Shown piece after piece: positions 34,436 to 45,700 of a DNA stretch of 64,000 nucleotides. How positions within the stretch are numbered: position 1 is the stretch's first letter; each line of letters opens with the position of its first letter. The notes beneath the pieces were generated by a model. The model ran no database searches, was not told where the DNA came from, and worked only from the letters and a program-made list of their open reading frames with translations. Location of the stretch: assembly GCA_005502925.1 (NCBI GenBank), contig SCPD01000008.1, positions 124,001 through 188,000 on the forward strand, written 5' to 3'. This stretch comes from Rhizobiales bacterium Y(2018) (GTDB lineage: Bacteria; Pseudomonadota; Alphaproteobacteria; Rhizobiales; Aestuariivirgaceae). The position numbers were made by a program, and so were the translations under genes.

Positions 34436-34470
34436 AGCCCTTCTCCCGCTACCGGGAGAAGGGCTTTTTT
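34436..34470 (+). terminator. Rho-independent terminator of the lut operon
   Basis: AGCCC-TTCTCCCG pairs with CGGGAGAA-GGGCT around a four-base CTAC loop, followed by a run of T at 34466-34470. The core matches the palindromic repeat between lutA and lutB. It just touches the 3' end of the converging transporter gene. Confidence 0.9.
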
Positions 34471-36202
34471 ATTCGGCCGGGGCCGGGCTCAGGTTTCCGC
34501 CCATATCGGGGCGATAGTCCGTCTTGGTCTGCGCCGCTTTGGCGCGGGCGATGATTTCCGCCCGATTGACCGAATTGCGCTCGGCGCCGATCCGGTGAAT
34601 GAGCAGCTCAGCCCGCTCGATGCTGCCGAGAAGCGCCAGGATGGCGCCGCGCTCGCCGGACGAGACGCTGGGGCCGAGCAGTAAAGTCTTCTCACGCAGA
34701 TCCTCGACGGTCGCGAACTTCACATGGCCGGCCGGCACGGGGGGATTGGGAACCCCGAGATCAGGCAGGATTTCGCGCAACTGCACCTCGAGCCTGGTCA
34801 AGGCGTCGGTCACCACCTTCTGGGCATCGGTGCTGAATTTCTCGCGCTTCACGCGCCGCGCCACCTGATGCAGCGTCTCGGCGAGGCTCGCCGAGAAATC
34901 CGCCTCTTCGATGAGGCTGGCGACCAGATCCTGCTGCTCATAGGGCATGCTGTCCTTGAACAGCGATGCCGAGAAGGAGCGTATGTCGCGGCTCAAAATG
35001 TCGGTCGCGACATAGTGCTCGCCCGGATCGCTCGGCGCCGTCTTCTGGCCGCGGGCAATGCCGAGGAAGAGCGCCCCGGCATTGAGATGGCGCATGGTTT
35101 CCTGTTCGGCGGCATTGACCGAATTGGTGAAGTCGCTGGTCAATTCCCGCTTCAGGTATTTGGGTACGGAGTAGTCTTCGATGTCCTCCGCCGCGGTGCG
35201 GCCGATGCGCGACAGCACGCGTTCGAAGATGCCGACAAAGGGGAATAGCAATACCGTGTTGAAGACGTTGAAGGCGGTCGAGAACAGGCCGACGGCGACC
35301 GGCACCAGCGGGAATGTCTCCTTGCCGCCAACCAGAACCGCCACGCCGGGATCGCCGCCGAACCAGCCCATGGCGAATTTCAGGATCTCTATTGCCGGGA
35401 AGAACAAGATGATCATCACCGCCACGCCGATGAAGTTGAACGACATATGGGCGTAGGCCGCGCGTTTGGCGTTCTTCGACAAATTGAGCGAGGCCATCCA
35501 CGAGGTGATGGTGGTGCCGAGATCGGCGCCAAGCGAGAAGGCGACCGCCGTCTGCCAGTCGAGCACGCCCGCCGCGCCGAGGCCCATGACGATGCCGATG
35601 GTCGCCGAGGAGGAGTGGATGAGGGCCGTGATGAGGGCGGCGATGAGGATGCAGACGACGAGGCCGATAAAGCTCTCGGCATGCAACCCTGAAATGATCG
35701 ACATTACTTCCGGCATGCCGCGCAAGGGACGCAAGCCCCCGGTCATCAGGTTCAGGCCGTAGAAGATGAGCGCGAAGCCCATGCAGGCGAGCGCGATGTT
35801 GCGGATCTTCTCGCTCTTGGCGAAGACATAGACAAGGGCGAAGACGCCGCCGAGCAGGAGCCCCAGGGGCCCGAGCGGCAAAGCGATGAGGCCATTGCCA
35901 AGCGTGGTGCCGATATTGGCGCCCATGATGACGCTGATGGCAGGTCGGAGCGCGATGACGCCGGCATTGACGAGGCCGACGACCATCACCGTCATGGCGG
36001 TCGAGGACTGGATGACGCCGGTGATCAACGTGCCGGCGATGACGCCCTTGGCGGGGGTGCCTGCGATCTTCGCCAACCATTCACGCATGCGGTTGACGGA
36101 AAGAGCCTGGATGCCATTGGCCATGAATTCGAGGCCGAGCATGAAGATGCCGAGGCCGCCGATGACCGGCACGATGATGTCCTTGAAGATATCCGCTTCC
36201 AT
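34469..36202 (-). CDS. Na/Pi cotransporter family protein with PhoU-like tail
   Basis: The 577-residue protein has the two Na/Pi cotransporter repeats with their QSSTAMTVMVVGLVNAG and HSSSATIGIVMGLGAAG motifs within about ten membrane segments in the first 330 residues. The last 200 residues are helical and PhoU-like (SFSASLFKDSMPYEQQ and LEVQLREILPDLG). It should import phosphate with sodium. It follows the PstS-like gene by 24 bases in the same direction and shares its probable Pho box, while no PstC, PstA or PstB gene is here. Another anion substrate is possible. Confidence 0.9.
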   Translation of the reverse strand: MEADIFKDIIVPVIGGLGIFMLGLEFMANGIQALSVNRMREWLAKIAGTPAKGVIAGTLITGVIQSSTAMTVMVVGLVNAGVIALRPAISVIMGANIGTTLGNGLIALPLGPLGLLLGGVFALVYVFAKSEKIRNIALACMGFALIFYGLNLMTGGLRPLRGMPEVMSIISGLHAESFIGLVVCILIAALITALIHSSSATIGIVMGLGAAGVLDWQTAVAFSLGADLGTTITSWMASLNLSKNAKRAAYAHMSFNFIGVAVMIILFFPAIEILKFAMGWFGGDPGVAVLVGGKETFPLVPVAVGLFSTAFNVFNTVLLFPFVGIFERVLSRIGRTAAEDIEDYSVPKYLKRELTSDFTNSVNAAEQETMRHLNAGALFLGIARGQKTAPSDPGEHYVATDILSRDIRSFSASLFKDSMPYEQQDLVASLIEEADFSASLAETLHQVARRVKREKFSTDAQKVVTDALTRLEVQLREILPDLGVPNPPVPAGHVKFATVEDLREKTLLLGPSVSSGERGAILALLGSIERAELLIHRIGAERNSVNRAEIIARAKAAQTKTDYRPDMGGNLSPAPAE

Positions 36203-36226
36203 GTTCGCCGTTTCTTTCTCGTTGAC

Positions 36227-37276
36227 TCAACTTCCGAAATTCAGCTCGCGTGCCCAATAGGCCTTCACCTGCTCGACCAGGGGCCCGGGCAGCGGTACGT
36301 AGAAGAGCGCCTCCGCATCGGCGGCGCCCTGTGTCAGCGCGTGATTGAAGAACCAGAGAGCCTGGCGGGCGCGCGAGGTGGAATCGGGATCGCGGCGCAT
36401 CAGGATGTAGGTCACGGCTGCGATCGGCCAGGCATCGGCCTCGGCGCTGTCGACGAGGGAGAGGTGGAAGCCATTGGCCGGCGACCAGGGCGCCTTGGCG
36501 GCGGCAATGGCGAAGCTTTCAGGCGCCGGCCGCACGAATTTGCCGGCGCGGTTCTTCACCATGGCGAAAGTGAGCTCAGCGCGGACCACCTGGCCATATT
36601 CGACATAACCGATGGCGCCCTTCGTCGCCTTGACGGCGCTGACGACACCTGAGCTTCTCTCGACGCTGGTGCCGAGCGGCCAGGAGATGAGGGTGTCGGC
36701 ACCATATTTGGTCTTCCACTCAGGGCTGGCGGTGGAGAGGAAGCTCGTCCAGTTGAAGGTCGAGCCCGAGCCGTCGGCGCGGTGGATGACGGTGATCCTG
36801 AGGTCGGGCAGCTTGAGTCCGTTATTGAGAGCTTGAATGGCGGGATCGGACCAGTTCTGGATCTTGCCCAGATAGATGTCGGCCAGCACCTCTCCCGAAA
36901 GCTGGAGACCGCCCGGCGCGACATTGTCGAGATTGACCACCGGCACGATGCCGCCAACGACGAGTGGGAACTGGACGAAGCCGAATTTCCCAAGGTCTTC
37001 CGGGGCAAGCGGTGCGTCGCTGGCGGCGAAATCCATCTCCGGCTGGGTCAGGCGCAGGATGCCGGCCAGCGAGCCGACCGGCTCATAATCGATGCCGGAG
37101 CCCATGAAGGTGATGTCGGTGCCGGCGGCCCGATCGGTCAGGTAGCTTTCCGACCATCTGGCGATCACCGGATAGGCGAAGGTGGAGCCCGCGCCATGGA
37201 TGGGTTCGGCGGGAGCCGGCAAGGCCGAGACGAGGTAGAAGAGGGCGGCCAGAAAAGCGAGCGTGGCGGACTTCAT
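36227..37276 (-). CDS. Periplasmic phosphate-binding protein, PstS-like
   Basis: The 349-residue protein has a signal peptide (residues 1-23, ending in APA) and mature start EPIHGAGSTFAYP, the phosphate-binding strand of PstS. The blocks DFAASDAPL, IVPVVNLDN, IYLGKIQNWSD, RADGSGSTF and GAIGYVEYGQ complete the PstS pattern. It would normally feed an ABC permease, but here it precedes an Na/Pi cotransporter. A Pho-box-like site 76 bases upstream supports induction under phosphate starvation. The partner ABC transporter may be elsewhere. Confidence 0.92.
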   Translation of the reverse strand: MKSATLAFLAALFYLVSALPAPAEPIHGAGSTFAYPVIARWSESYLTDRAAGTDITFMGSGIDYEPVGSLAGILRLTQPEMDFAASDAPLAPEDLGKFGFVQFPLVVGGIVPVVNLDNVAPGGLQLSGEVLADIYLGKIQNWSDPAIQALNNGLKLPDLRITVIHRADGSGSTFNWTSFLSTASPEWKTKYGADTLISWPLGTSVERSSGVVSAVKATKGAIGYVEYGQVVRAELTFAMVKNRAGKFVRPAPESFAIAAAKAPWSPANGFHLSLVDSAEADAWPIAAVTYILMRRDPDSTSRARQALWFFNHALTQGAADAEALFYVPLPGPLVEQVKAYWARELNFGS

Positions 37277-37351
37277 GAAGGCTCCTGAGGCTGCTCCGAT
37301 CCGTGGCCTGTGGGGGCGGATGGGGCCGAGCTCAGACCTTAATTTTCGTTA

Positions 37352-37369
37352 ATGACAGGCAGGTGACCG
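37352..37369 (-). promoter_or_regulatory. Probable Pho box for the pstS-like operon
   Basis: On the minus strand CGGTCAC and CTGTCAT lie 11 bases apart start to start, 12 of 14 positions matching the double CTGTCAT PhoB consensus. The site is 76 bases before the pstS-like start, a normal distance. Confidence 0.6.
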
Positions 37370-37453
37370 GAAAAGCCCAATGTTTCCCGGAGAGTTGCTG
37401 AAGCTGCACGCATCCGTTACAAGCCCGCTCGACTTATCTTTGAGGGAGCGGTC

Positions 37454-38938
37454 ATGTCCGCCAAGACCAAACAACAGCGCCCGAAAGCGCGCGTCGCCAA
37501 GGGTTTCCGCGATATCGGGCCCGAGGAGGTGCGTGGCGTCAAGCGTATGACGCGGGTGATCGAGGAGGTCTATGAGGCCTATGGCTTCGAGCCGCTCGAG
37601 GTGCCGTTCATCGAATATACCGACGCGCTCGGCAAGTTCCTGCCCGACCAGGACCGGCCGAATGAGGGCGTGTTCTCCTTCCAGGACGATGACGAGCAAT
37701 GGCTGTCGCTGCGCTATGACCTGACCGCGCCTCTGGCCCGCTACGTGGCCGAGAACCAGCAGGCGCTGCCGACGCCCTATCGCGGCTATCGCCAGGGCTG
37801 GGTGTTCCGCAATGAAAAGCCGGGGCCGGGGCGCTTCCGTCAGTTCATGCAGTTCGACGCCGATACGGTCGGTTCGGCTTCGCCCTCCGCCGATGCCGAA
37901 ATGTGCATGATGGTGGCCGACACGATGGAGAAGCTCGGCATTGCGCGGGGCTCCTATGTGATGCGCGTCAACAACCGCAAGGTCCTCGACGGGGTGCTGG
38001 AAGCCATTGGTGTCGCCGGGCCGGAGAACGAGGCGCGGCGCATGACGGTGCTGCGCGCCATCGACAAGCTCGACCGTTTCGGCGTCGCCGGTGTGCGCGA
38101 GCTGCTCGGCAAAGGCCGCAAGGACGAGTCGGGCGACTTCACCAAGGGTGCCGAGCTCGAGCCCGCGGCCGTCGACCGCGTCGCCGGCTTCGTCGATGCG
38201 GGCGCGCCGACGCGCGGCGAAACCTTGAAGCGGCTGGCGGCCCTCGTGGGCGACAGCGAGCGCGGCCGCGCCGGCGTCGCCGAGCTCGAGGAAATGTCGA
38301 CGCTGTTTGCCGCAGCGGGGTATGGCGAGGACCGCATCAAGATCGATCCGGCGGTGGTGCGCGGGCTTGGCTATTACACCGGTCCCGTCTTCGAATGCGA
38401 GTTGCAGATGGAAGCGCGCAATGAAGAGGGCCAGCTGGTGCGTTTCGGCTCGGTCGGCGGCGGCGGTCGTTACGACGATCTCGTGGCGCGCTTCACCGGC
38501 CAGCAGGTGCCGGCGACCGGCGTCTCGATCGGCGTGTCCAGGCTCTATTCGGCGCTCAAGCTTCTCGGCCAGACGGAAGAAGGCAAGACGTTGGCGCCGG
38601 TCGTCGTACTGGTCATGGATCGCGAGCGCATCGGCGATTATCAGCGCATGGTCGGCACCTTGCGTGAGGCCGGCATCCGCGCCGAGATGTATGTCGGCAC
38701 TTCCGGCATGAAGGCGCAGATGAAATATGCCGACAAGCGCTCAAGCCCGCTGGTCGTCATCCAGGGCGGTGACGAGAAGGCGAAAGGCGAAGTGCAGATC
38801 AAGGATCTGCAGCTGGGCGCCGAGCTTGCCGGCGGTGTCGAGAACCGCGCCGACTACAAGGAAGCGCGGCTGGCGCAATTCTCCGTGCCGGAAGCCGACC
38901 TCGTAAAGGCGGTGCGCGAGGCTCTGGCGCGCAGATGA
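37454..38938 (+). CDS. hisS: Histidine-tRNA ligase, alphaproteobacterial type
   Basis: The 494-residue class II synthetase charges tRNA-His. Motif 2 is the divergent [19 protein letters not shown] instead of the usual FRHERPQKGRYRQF, and the histidine-binding loop is [12 protein letters not shown] instead of RGLDYYNRTVFE. Motif 3 is in [13 protein letters not shown]. These changes match the alphaproteobacterial HisRS that recognises a tRNA-His lacking the G-1 base. GAGGGAG lies before the ATG. It heads the hisS-hisZ-hisG unit, with hisZ 15 bases downstream. Confidence 0.95.
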   Translation: MSAKTKQQRPKARVAKGFRDIGPEEVRGVKRMTRVIEEVYEAYGFEPLEVPFIEYTDALGKFLPDQDRPNEGVFSFQDDDEQWLSLRYDLTAPLARYVAENQQALPTPYRGYRQGWVFRNEKPGPGRFRQFMQFDADTVGSASPSADAEMCMMVADTMEKLGIARGSYVMRVNNRKVLDGVLEAIGVAGPENEARRMTVLRAIDKLDRFGVAGVRELLGKGRKDESGDFTKGAELEPAAVDRVAGFVDAGAPTRGETLKRLAALVGDSERGRAGVAELEEMSTLFAAAGYGEDRIKIDPAVVRGLGYYTGPVFECELQMEARNEEGQLVRFGSVGGGGRYDDLVARFTGQQVPATGVSIGVSRLYSALKLLGQTEEGKTLAPVVVLVMDRERIGDYQRMVGTLREAGIRAEMYVGTSGMKAQMKYADKRSSPLVVIQGGDEKAKGEVQIKDLQLGAELAGGVENRADYKEARLAQFSVPEADLVKAVREALARR

Positions 38939-38953
38939 GGGAAGGCGTCTTCG

Positions 38954-40111
38954 ATGTCCGGTAGATCCTCGGCCGAGCGGGTGGCGCTCGCCGCCCAGAA
39001 TGAGCGCGTGATGGCCGTCTTCGAAGGGGCGGGCTTCGATCATATCGCGCCGGATATCCTGCAGCCGGCCGACATCTTCCTCGAACGCTCGGGCGAGGAC
39101 ATCCGCGCCAATTCCTATGTCTTCACCGATCCGGAAGGGGCCGAAATGTGCCTGCGCCCGGATCTCACCGTGCCCGCCTGCCGCTATCATCTCATGCATG
39201 CGGCGCGGCCCGACAGCGAGGCGCGTTATTGTTATTGCGGGCCGGCCTTCCGCTTCACGCAAGGCGGCCGCGCGCCCAGCGAATTCGGCCAGGCCGGCAT
39301 CGAATGGCTGGCGGCGCCCGATTCAGAGGCCTCCGAGGCCAAGGTGCTGGCGCTCACCATCGCCGCCGTCAAAGCGGCCGGGCTCAGACGCTTTCGCGTC
39401 AAGCTCGGCGATCTCCATCTCTTCCACGCGCTGCTCGACGGGCTCGACATGCCGGAGCGCTGGCGCCGCCGCCTCATCCACCAGTTCTGGCGGCCGCAAG
39501 CCTTCCGCGAGACGCTCGCCCGCTTCGCGGCGCGCGAAGAGCTGAGCCGCACCAGCATCTCGCTTTTCGTCGATCAGGTAATGAACAAGGACGCGAAGGG
39601 GACACAGGGCTGGCTCGAGAGCGAATTCGAGCGCCGCGGGCTGGCGCCGGTCGCCGGCCGTTCGGCGGAAGACATCGCGGCGCGGCTCGCCGACAAGGCG
39701 GCCGACCGGTCGGCGCATCCGCTGGCGCCCGAGGCGGTGCATGCGATCAATGCCTATCTCGCCATCGAAGGCGATGCGGCGTCGGCGTTGCGCCAGCTCG
39801 AAACCGTGGCGCGCAGCGAGACCTATCGCGAGGCGCTCGCGCGCTACCGCCGGCGCATCGAGGCGATGCGTACTGAAGGGCTGAGGCCCGAGGACTTCTT
39901 CTTCGCCGCACCCTTCGGGCGCAATCTCGAATATTACACGGGCTTCGTCTTCCAGATCGAGGCGGATGCAGCACTTGGGCCGCTGCAGGTGGCCGGTGGC
40001 GGACGGTATGACGATCTTCTCTCGGATATCGGTTCGCCGGTGCCGGTGTCGGCAGTCGGCTGCGCCATCGGCACCGAACAGCTTCTCGCCGCCATGGGAG
40101 GCCGGTCATGA
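38954..40111 (+). CDS. hisZ: ATP phosphoribosyltransferase regulatory subunit
   Basis: HisZ is a catalytically inactive HisRS-like protein that joins short-form HisG to make the active first enzyme of histidine synthesis. The 385-residue protein retains [35 protein letters not shown] and [15 protein letters not shown] from the synthetase fold but lacks the anticodon-binding domain. Its stop overlaps the hisG start as ATGA. The gene order hisS-hisZ-hisG is common in alphaproteobacteria. Confidence 0.94.
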   Translation: MSGRSSAERVALAAQNERVMAVFEGAGFDHIAPDILQPADIFLERSGEDIRANSYVFTDPEGAEMCLRPDLTVPACRYHLMHAARPDSEARYCYCGPAFRFTQGGRAPSEFGQAGIEWLAAPDSEASEAKVLALTIAAVKAAGLRRFRVKLGDLHLFHALLDGLDMPERWRRRLIHQFWRPQAFRETLARFAAREELSRTSISLFVDQVMNKDAKGTQGWLESEFERRGLAPVAGRSAEDIAARLADKAADRSAHPLAPEAVHAINAYLAIEGDAASALRQLETVARSETYREALARYRRRIEAMRTEGLRPEDFFFAAPFGRNLEYYTGFVFQIEADAALGPLQVAGGGRYDDLLSDIGSPVPVSAVGCAIGTEQLLAAMGGRS

Positions 40112-40806
40112 CGGCGCTCGTTCTCGGCATTCCCTCCAAGGGCCGCCTGATGGAGGCGACCGAAGCTCTGCTCGGTAAAGCCGGCTTCACGCTTACGCGC
40201 AACGGATCGGACCGGCTCTATCGCGGCCGCCTCGGGGGCATTGACGGTATCGATGTCGCTTTCCTGTCAGCCTCCGAAATCGCGACATCGCTGAAAGAGG
40301 GCAAGATCGATCTCGGCGTCACCGGCGAGGATCTGCTGCGCGAGACGCTGCGGCCCGAGGACGACCGCGTCGATGTGCTCGAACGCTTAAGCTTCGGTTT
40401 CGCCAATGTCGTCGTCGCGGTGCCGGAAGCCTGGCTCGACGTCGCGCGCATGAGCGATCTCGATGAAGTGTCGGAGAGCTTCTACAAGCGGCATGGGCGG
40501 CGCCTGCGCGTCGCCACCAAATATCTCAATCTCACCCGCCGCTTCTTCGCCAATAAGGGGGTGACCGGCTATCGCATTGTCGAAAGCCTCGGCGCCACCG
40601 AAGGGGCGCCGGCGGCCGGAACGGCGGAAGCGATCGTCGACATCACCACCACCGGATCGACACTCACGGCCAATCATCTGAAGATCCTCGATGACGGCGT
40701 GATCCTCGAATCGCAAGCCGTGCTGGCGCTCAAAGCGCAGCTCGATGGAGATCAGCGGGTCGCCGCGCTGCGGGCCGGATTGAGCCGGGCACTGGCCAAG
40801 CCATAG
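40108..40806 (+). CDS. hisG: ATP phosphoribosyltransferase, short form
   Basis: The 232-residue catalytic subunit starts histidine synthesis by joining ATP and PRPP. It has [14 protein letters not shown] at the N-terminus, [26 protein letters not shown] and the PRPP loop [14 protein letters not shown]. The length is that of the short form that needs HisZ. Its last 55 bases overlap the 3' end of the oppositely oriented msrQ gene. Confidence 0.95.
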   Translation: MTALVLGIPSKGRLMEATEALLGKAGFTLTRNGSDRLYRGRLGGIDGIDVAFLSASEIATSLKEGKIDLGVTGEDLLRETLRPEDDRVDVLERLSFGFANVVVAVPEAWLDVARMSDLDEVSESFYKRHGRRLRVATKYLNLTRRFFANKGVTGYRIVESLGATEGAPAAGTAEAIVDITTTGSTLTANHLKILDDGVILESQAVLALKAQLDGDQRVAALRAGLSRALAKP

Positions 40807-41609
40807 GCCTGCCTGAGCCAGGGCAGGAGCGCCACGACGAGGCCGGCGATCAGCACCACCCAGGCGGGACGTAACCCATAGGCGAAAGCCAGATTGGCCT
40901 TGAGGACGCGGAAGGGACCGACCCCGGTCGCGAGCCCATACCAGGCGAATTCGACGCCGGCGGTCAGGAGGCCGGCCAGGATGGCGCAGCCCACGAGCAC
41001 CAACGGGCTCAGTGGCCAGCGCAGTTTCATCGTCACGCGATAGATCATCAACAGCAGGAACAAACCGGACCAGAGAACCGGCTGGCTGACATCGATCTTC
41101 GACTGGATGAAATAATGGAGCAGCGCCAGAGCCGCGAGCCCATAGACGATCAGATGCAGCCGCTTCCAATTGCGGCCGAGCTTGCGCACCGCCCAGTCGG
41201 TCGAGGTCATGGTGAGGAGGCTCAATCCGAAAAGGGCTGCGAAGCCGATGGTCAGATAAATCCGCAGCGCGATCTCGGATACGACGAAAGCGAGATCGAA
41301 TTTCTCGTTCACGATATAGAGACTGAAATGCGCCAAGGCGTAGGCGAAGGTGGTGACGCCGAGCATGCGGCGGATGAGGGCGAGCTTGGGCCAGCCCAGG
41401 ATGCGCTGCAAAGGTGTTAACGCCAATGTGATCACCAGGAACCGGATGGTCCAGTCACCGATCCGGTGCAGGGCTTCCTTATAGGGCAGGGGCCCGAGAT
41501 CGTTCTGCCAAAAGGCATAGGCGACCATCGCGGCCGGAATGAAAACGAGCAGCAGCACGCCGGTCTTGAGAAGGGAAAACCTGCCGCTGCGGTCGGTCCA
41601 GAGTGCCAT
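40752..41609 (-). CDS. msrQ: MsrQ heme-binding membrane protein
   Basis: MsrQ (YedZ) is the b-type heme subunit that passes electrons to the periplasmic methionine sulfoxide reductase MsrP. The 285-residue protein has six hydrophobic segments and the family blocks [40 protein letters not shown] and WVVLIAGLV; the histidines in FSLYI-LHY segments are probable heme ligands. No msrP gene lies beside it. Its C-terminus, longer than usual, overlaps the end of hisG by 55 bases. It is divergent from the GAF-LytTR gene. Confidence 0.88.
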   Translation of the reverse strand: MALWTDRSGRFSLLKTGVLLLVFIPAAMVAYAFWQNDLGPLPYKEALHRIGDWTIRFLVITLALTPLQRILGWPKLALIRRMLGVTTFAYALAHFSLYIVNEKFDLAFVVSEIALRIYLTIGFAALFGLSLLTMTSTDWAVRKLGRNWKRLHLIVYGLAALALLHYFIQSKIDVSQPVLWSGLFLLLMIYRVTMKLRWPLSPLVLVGCAILAGLLTAGVEFAWYGLATGVGPFRVLKANLAFAYGLRPAWVVLIAGLVVALLPWLRQAYGLASARLNPARSAATR

Positions 41610-41714
41610 GATGCCTCAACTACTATACCCGCCTCACTATACGCCAGCACCGAGGGGAATGTTTCAAGTGAAGCCTTTTCTCGATTTGTGCCCGCCGGTT
41701 ATTATCCTGCCGGC

Positions 41715-42638
41715 ATGAAGGAGAATCGCGCTTTCGAGACGATGGAGGCCTTGGGGCCGGCTTCCGCTGGGGCTTCGGACTGGACCTATTCAGCCGCCCT
41801 TTTCCTGCTCGAACAGCCGGTCGATGAAGCCATCATGTCGATCCTCGCGGCGGTCGGCCCCATGGCCGAGGCCGACCGCGCCTGGATGTTCGAATATGAC
41901 GATAAGCTCCTGTCCTTCCGCAACACACATGAATGGACGCGGCGCGGAGTCGAGGCCTTTGTGCAGGATTTGCAGGATGCGCCGGTCACGATGATCGCCT
42001 GGCTGCAGCGGGAACTGGTGCATGGCCGGGCCGTGCTCATCCACGATGTCGCGGCACTGCCGCGCGGGGCGCGTATCCTTCAGACCGAACTGCTCCGCCA
42101 GTCGGACAAGAGCGTGCTGTCGGTTCCGGTCTTTCATGACGGCCGCCTGCGCGCCTGTATCGGGTTCGACACCACGCGCGCGCCCAAACGCTGGAGTGAA
42201 AACGATGTCCAGGGCCTTCAGCGCTGCGCCGAGCTGATCGGACGCGCCCGCTATGGCCGCGTCCGCGGGCGCGGACATGAAGGAGATGAACCCGTTCCCT
42301 ATCAGCCGCTCGTCTATCTGACACGCCTGGGCCGGGTGCGCGGTGTCCGTCTCGACGAGATTCTGGGGCTGCGCTCGAACCACAATTACACCGACATATG
42401 GCTGGCCGACGGTTCGGTCGTCAGCGACACGCGGGCCTTCGGCACCTGGATGGATCTTCTGCCGGCGGCGATCTTTCAGCGCATCAACCGCACCGCCATC
42501 GTCCATCTCAAACATGTCGCCGAGGTGGACAGGCAGCTCCCGAACGGACGCTGGGAGCTGCAGCTCAGGCGGGTGCCACAGCGCTGGTCGGTTTCGCGGC
42601 CCTATCGGCAGGCCCTGCGCCAGCGGCTCGGCATCTAG
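41715..42638 (+). CDS. GAF-LytTR DNA-binding regulator
   Basis: The 307-residue protein has an N-terminal GAF-like sensor (about residues 20-185, with VHGRAVLIHDVAALPRGA and SVLSVPVFHDGRLRACIGF) and a C-terminal LytTR DNA-binding domain (RGVRLDEILGLRSNHNYTDI, INRTAIVHLKHVAEV). I start it at ATG 41715; the longer frame to 41466 lies in the msrQ gene. Such regulators respond to a small ligand and act on promoters nearby. It is followed 115 bases later by the autotransporter gene in the same direction, a possible target. No receiver domain or histidine kinase is seen. Confidence 0.8.
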   Translation: MKENRAFETMEALGPASAGASDWTYSAALFLLEQPVDEAIMSILAAVGPMAEADRAWMFEYDDKLLSFRNTHEWTRRGVEAFVQDLQDAPVTMIAWLQRELVHGRAVLIHDVAALPRGARILQTELLRQSDKSVLSVPVFHDGRLRACIGFDTTRAPKRWSENDVQGLQRCAELIGRARYGRVRGRGHEGDEPVPYQPLVYLTRLGRVRGVRLDEILGLRSNHNYTDIWLADGSVVSDTRAFGTWMDLLPAAIFQRINRTAIVHLKHVAEVDRQLPNGRWELQLRRVPQRWSVSRPYRQALRQRLGI

Positions 42639-42753
42639 ATTAAATATTTGTGAGCGATGTCGTTTCGTCCGACCGGCATGTCATGTCGTCCATCTTCCGT
42701 TGCACGCCCCGATTTTCCGATGCAGTGGGATTCCTCTAGCATCTGGGGGCCAC

Positions 42754-45700
42754 ATGCGCAGAATTTTTGCCGGGCGTCGTCACGCTCTCCTGGCGAGTAC
42801 CATCTTGGGCGGGATCGCCGCCTTCACCTCACCTGTCTATGCCGACAAGTATTGGGATGGCAGCGGTCCGGCCAGCAACAATGTCGTCAATGGCGGCGCA
42901 GGGACCTGGAGCAACAACGGGTTCACGTGGACCGATAGCAGCGGTGCGGCCAATACGAGCTGGAACAGCGGCTTCGGGGACGAGACGGCCATCTTCCAGG
43001 GGACCGGCGGGACGGTCACGGTTCAAGGCACTGTGGGCATCACCGAGCTGCAATTCAAAGTAAGCGGCTACACGCTGAGCGGCGGTACGCTCGATCTGTT
43101 ACCAGCAAGCGGTACTGAGTCGGTGATCGATGTCGCAAGCGGTGTGACCACGACGATCAGTACGGCCGTTAGCGGCGCAGCGGGCTTGCGCAAGACGGGA
43201 GACGGCATCCTCACGCTGCGCAATGTCGGCAATGACTATGCGGGCGGGACGTTCATCGACGGCGGCACCTTGCAGATCCGCATGGACTCCAATTTGGGCG
43301 CGGCCGCCGGCGGGCTGACCTTCAACGGCGGCACGCTGGAGACGATCGAGACCTTCAACACGACATCGACCCGGCAAGTTACGCTCAATGCCGACGGCAC
43401 ATTCAAGATCGGCGAGGACTCCGGGCTCAGCCTGCAGGGGATGGTCAGCGGCGACGGTGGCCTGATCAAAACCGGCAAGGGTACGCTGCGGCTCTATCAG
43501 GCCAATACCTATCTCGGCGGCACAGAGGTCCGCAATGGCACTCTGGTCGCTGGCGCCACGGGCGCACTCGGCTCAGGGACGGTCGAGGTAGCTCATGACG
43601 GCGTGCCGGGCTCGGGTCTGCCGGTTTTGTGGTTTCAAGCCGCGTCCGCCGCCACGCCGGTGAGCGCGGAGAATTTGGACATCACCATTGGATTGGGCGA
43701 TGTCAATTTCGCTCAGCATACGACGGCGGGAAATGCAGAGATCACATTGACCGCCGGAAAAAACGGTCGCCTCAATTTCTATGGCGGCACGGCCGGCAGT
43801 GCGACGATCACCAACAATGGAGGAACGGTGACGTTCCTGGAAGGTGATGCCGGCAGCGCCAGCATATCCAATGACGGCGCCAACAGCCGGACGTATTTCT
43901 ACGACAATGGCGGGGCCGGTATCACCACTCTCAACACGGCCACGATCACCAACAGGAATGGCGGCGCCGTCTATCTGCAAGGCAAGACGGATGGCGGCAG
44001 CGCCGAGATCGTCAACGAGACCGGTGGTTTTGCCTATTTCGAGGGAAGCGCGAAAGCAGCCGGCGCCACGGTCAAGAACCAGGCGGGCGGGTCGGTCATC
44101 GTCAGATTCCAGACTTCTGATGCCGAGATCGGTTCGCTCTCTGGCGACGGGGCGGTTGTGGTCGGCCAGTTCTCATCCGATCTCGTGCGCCTCAAGGTGG
44201 GCGCGCTCGGCCTTGATGATGTGATCGGCGGTGTGATCTCTGCCGCCAATGTCGGTTCGGAATTCGTGAAGACCGGCACAGGGATGCTCACCCTCACCGG
44301 CGACAGCTCGACCTATACGGCCAAGACGGCCGTCGAGGACGGCATATTGCGCGTCAATGGCAAGCTCGGGGGCGCTCTCGATGTCCGTGACGGCGGGCGG
44401 CTCGAAGGCATCGGGACAGTGGGGGCCACCACCGTCAATGACGGCGCAACGGTTGCCGCCGGCAATTCGATCGGCACGCTCAAGGTCAATGGCGACATCA
44501 CCTTCAAGGCAGGCTCGATACTCGAAGTCGAGGCGACCAATGTGCCGGTCCCGGTCGACCTGATCGAGGTCACCGGCACGGCCTATCTCCAAGGCGGTCT
44601 TGTGGATGTACGCGCCGCCGACGACATCTACATGCCCTTCACGACCTATACGATCCTCACCGCCACGACCGGCGTCGAAGGTGAGTTCGCCAATGTTACC
44701 GATAACCTGGCCTTTCTCGATCCCTCGCTCAGCTATGACGACAACAATGTCTATCTGACCCTGGCGCGCAACGACATCGACTTTGCGAGCTATGGGCGCA
44801 CGGCCAATCAGAAGGCGGCGTCGCATGGCATCGACAGCCTTGGTGCCGGCAATGCGCTTTATCTCGCTTTCGTACTGCTCGAAGATGATGCGGCGCTCAT
44901 CCAGGATACGCTCGACCAGCTGTCGGGCGAGGTCCATGGCTCGCTCAAAAGCACGCTCCTCGCCGACAGCCACTTCCTGCGCGACACGGTGACCGGACGG
45001 TTGCGTTCGATGGTGCAGTCGGATGCCGGGATGGCCGTTGGCGACAGCACAGTCGAGCCTGCCGCCGATTATTCGGTTGCGCGCAAGTCTTCCGGCTTCT
45101 GGATGCAGGGTTTTGGCAGCTGGGGCGACTGGGACGGCGACGGCAATGCCGCCGCGCTCGACCGCTCGACCGGCGGGGCCATTGCCGGTGTCGATACGCT
45201 GGTCGGCGGCTGGCGCCTCGGCGTCGCCGGCGGCTACAGCCAGACGAGCTTCGATGTCGATGACCGGCGTTCCTCGGGCGACGCCGATGGCTATCATGCG
45301 GCGATCTATGCGGGCACCAATTGGGACAAGGTGTTCCTGCGTGCCGGCGCCGCCTATTCCTGGACCGACATCGCGACGAAACGCGAGATCACCAGCCCGA
45401 TCGTCGACGAACTCGAGGCCGATTACGGCGCCGGTACTGCGCAAATCTTCGGTGAGCTGGCCTATCGCGCCGATTTCGGCGGACTCTCCCTGGAACCCTT
45501 CGCCAATGCGGCCTATGTCAATCTTCACACCGGGAGCTTCAGCGAGAAGGGTGGGACGGCGGCACTCGAAAGCAAGTCGTCTTCGTCCGACAGCGTCGTG
45601 ACGACGCTGGGCCTTCGGCCGGAGGTCCGCTTCAGCCTGGGCGATATGGAGACGGTGGCGACCGGCATGATCGGCTGGCAACATGCGTTCGGTGATGTCA

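Noticed and set aside
44173..45684. 503-codon minus-strand frame opposite the autotransporter
   Set aside because: It is a high-GC shadow; the plus strand has a signal peptide and barrel.
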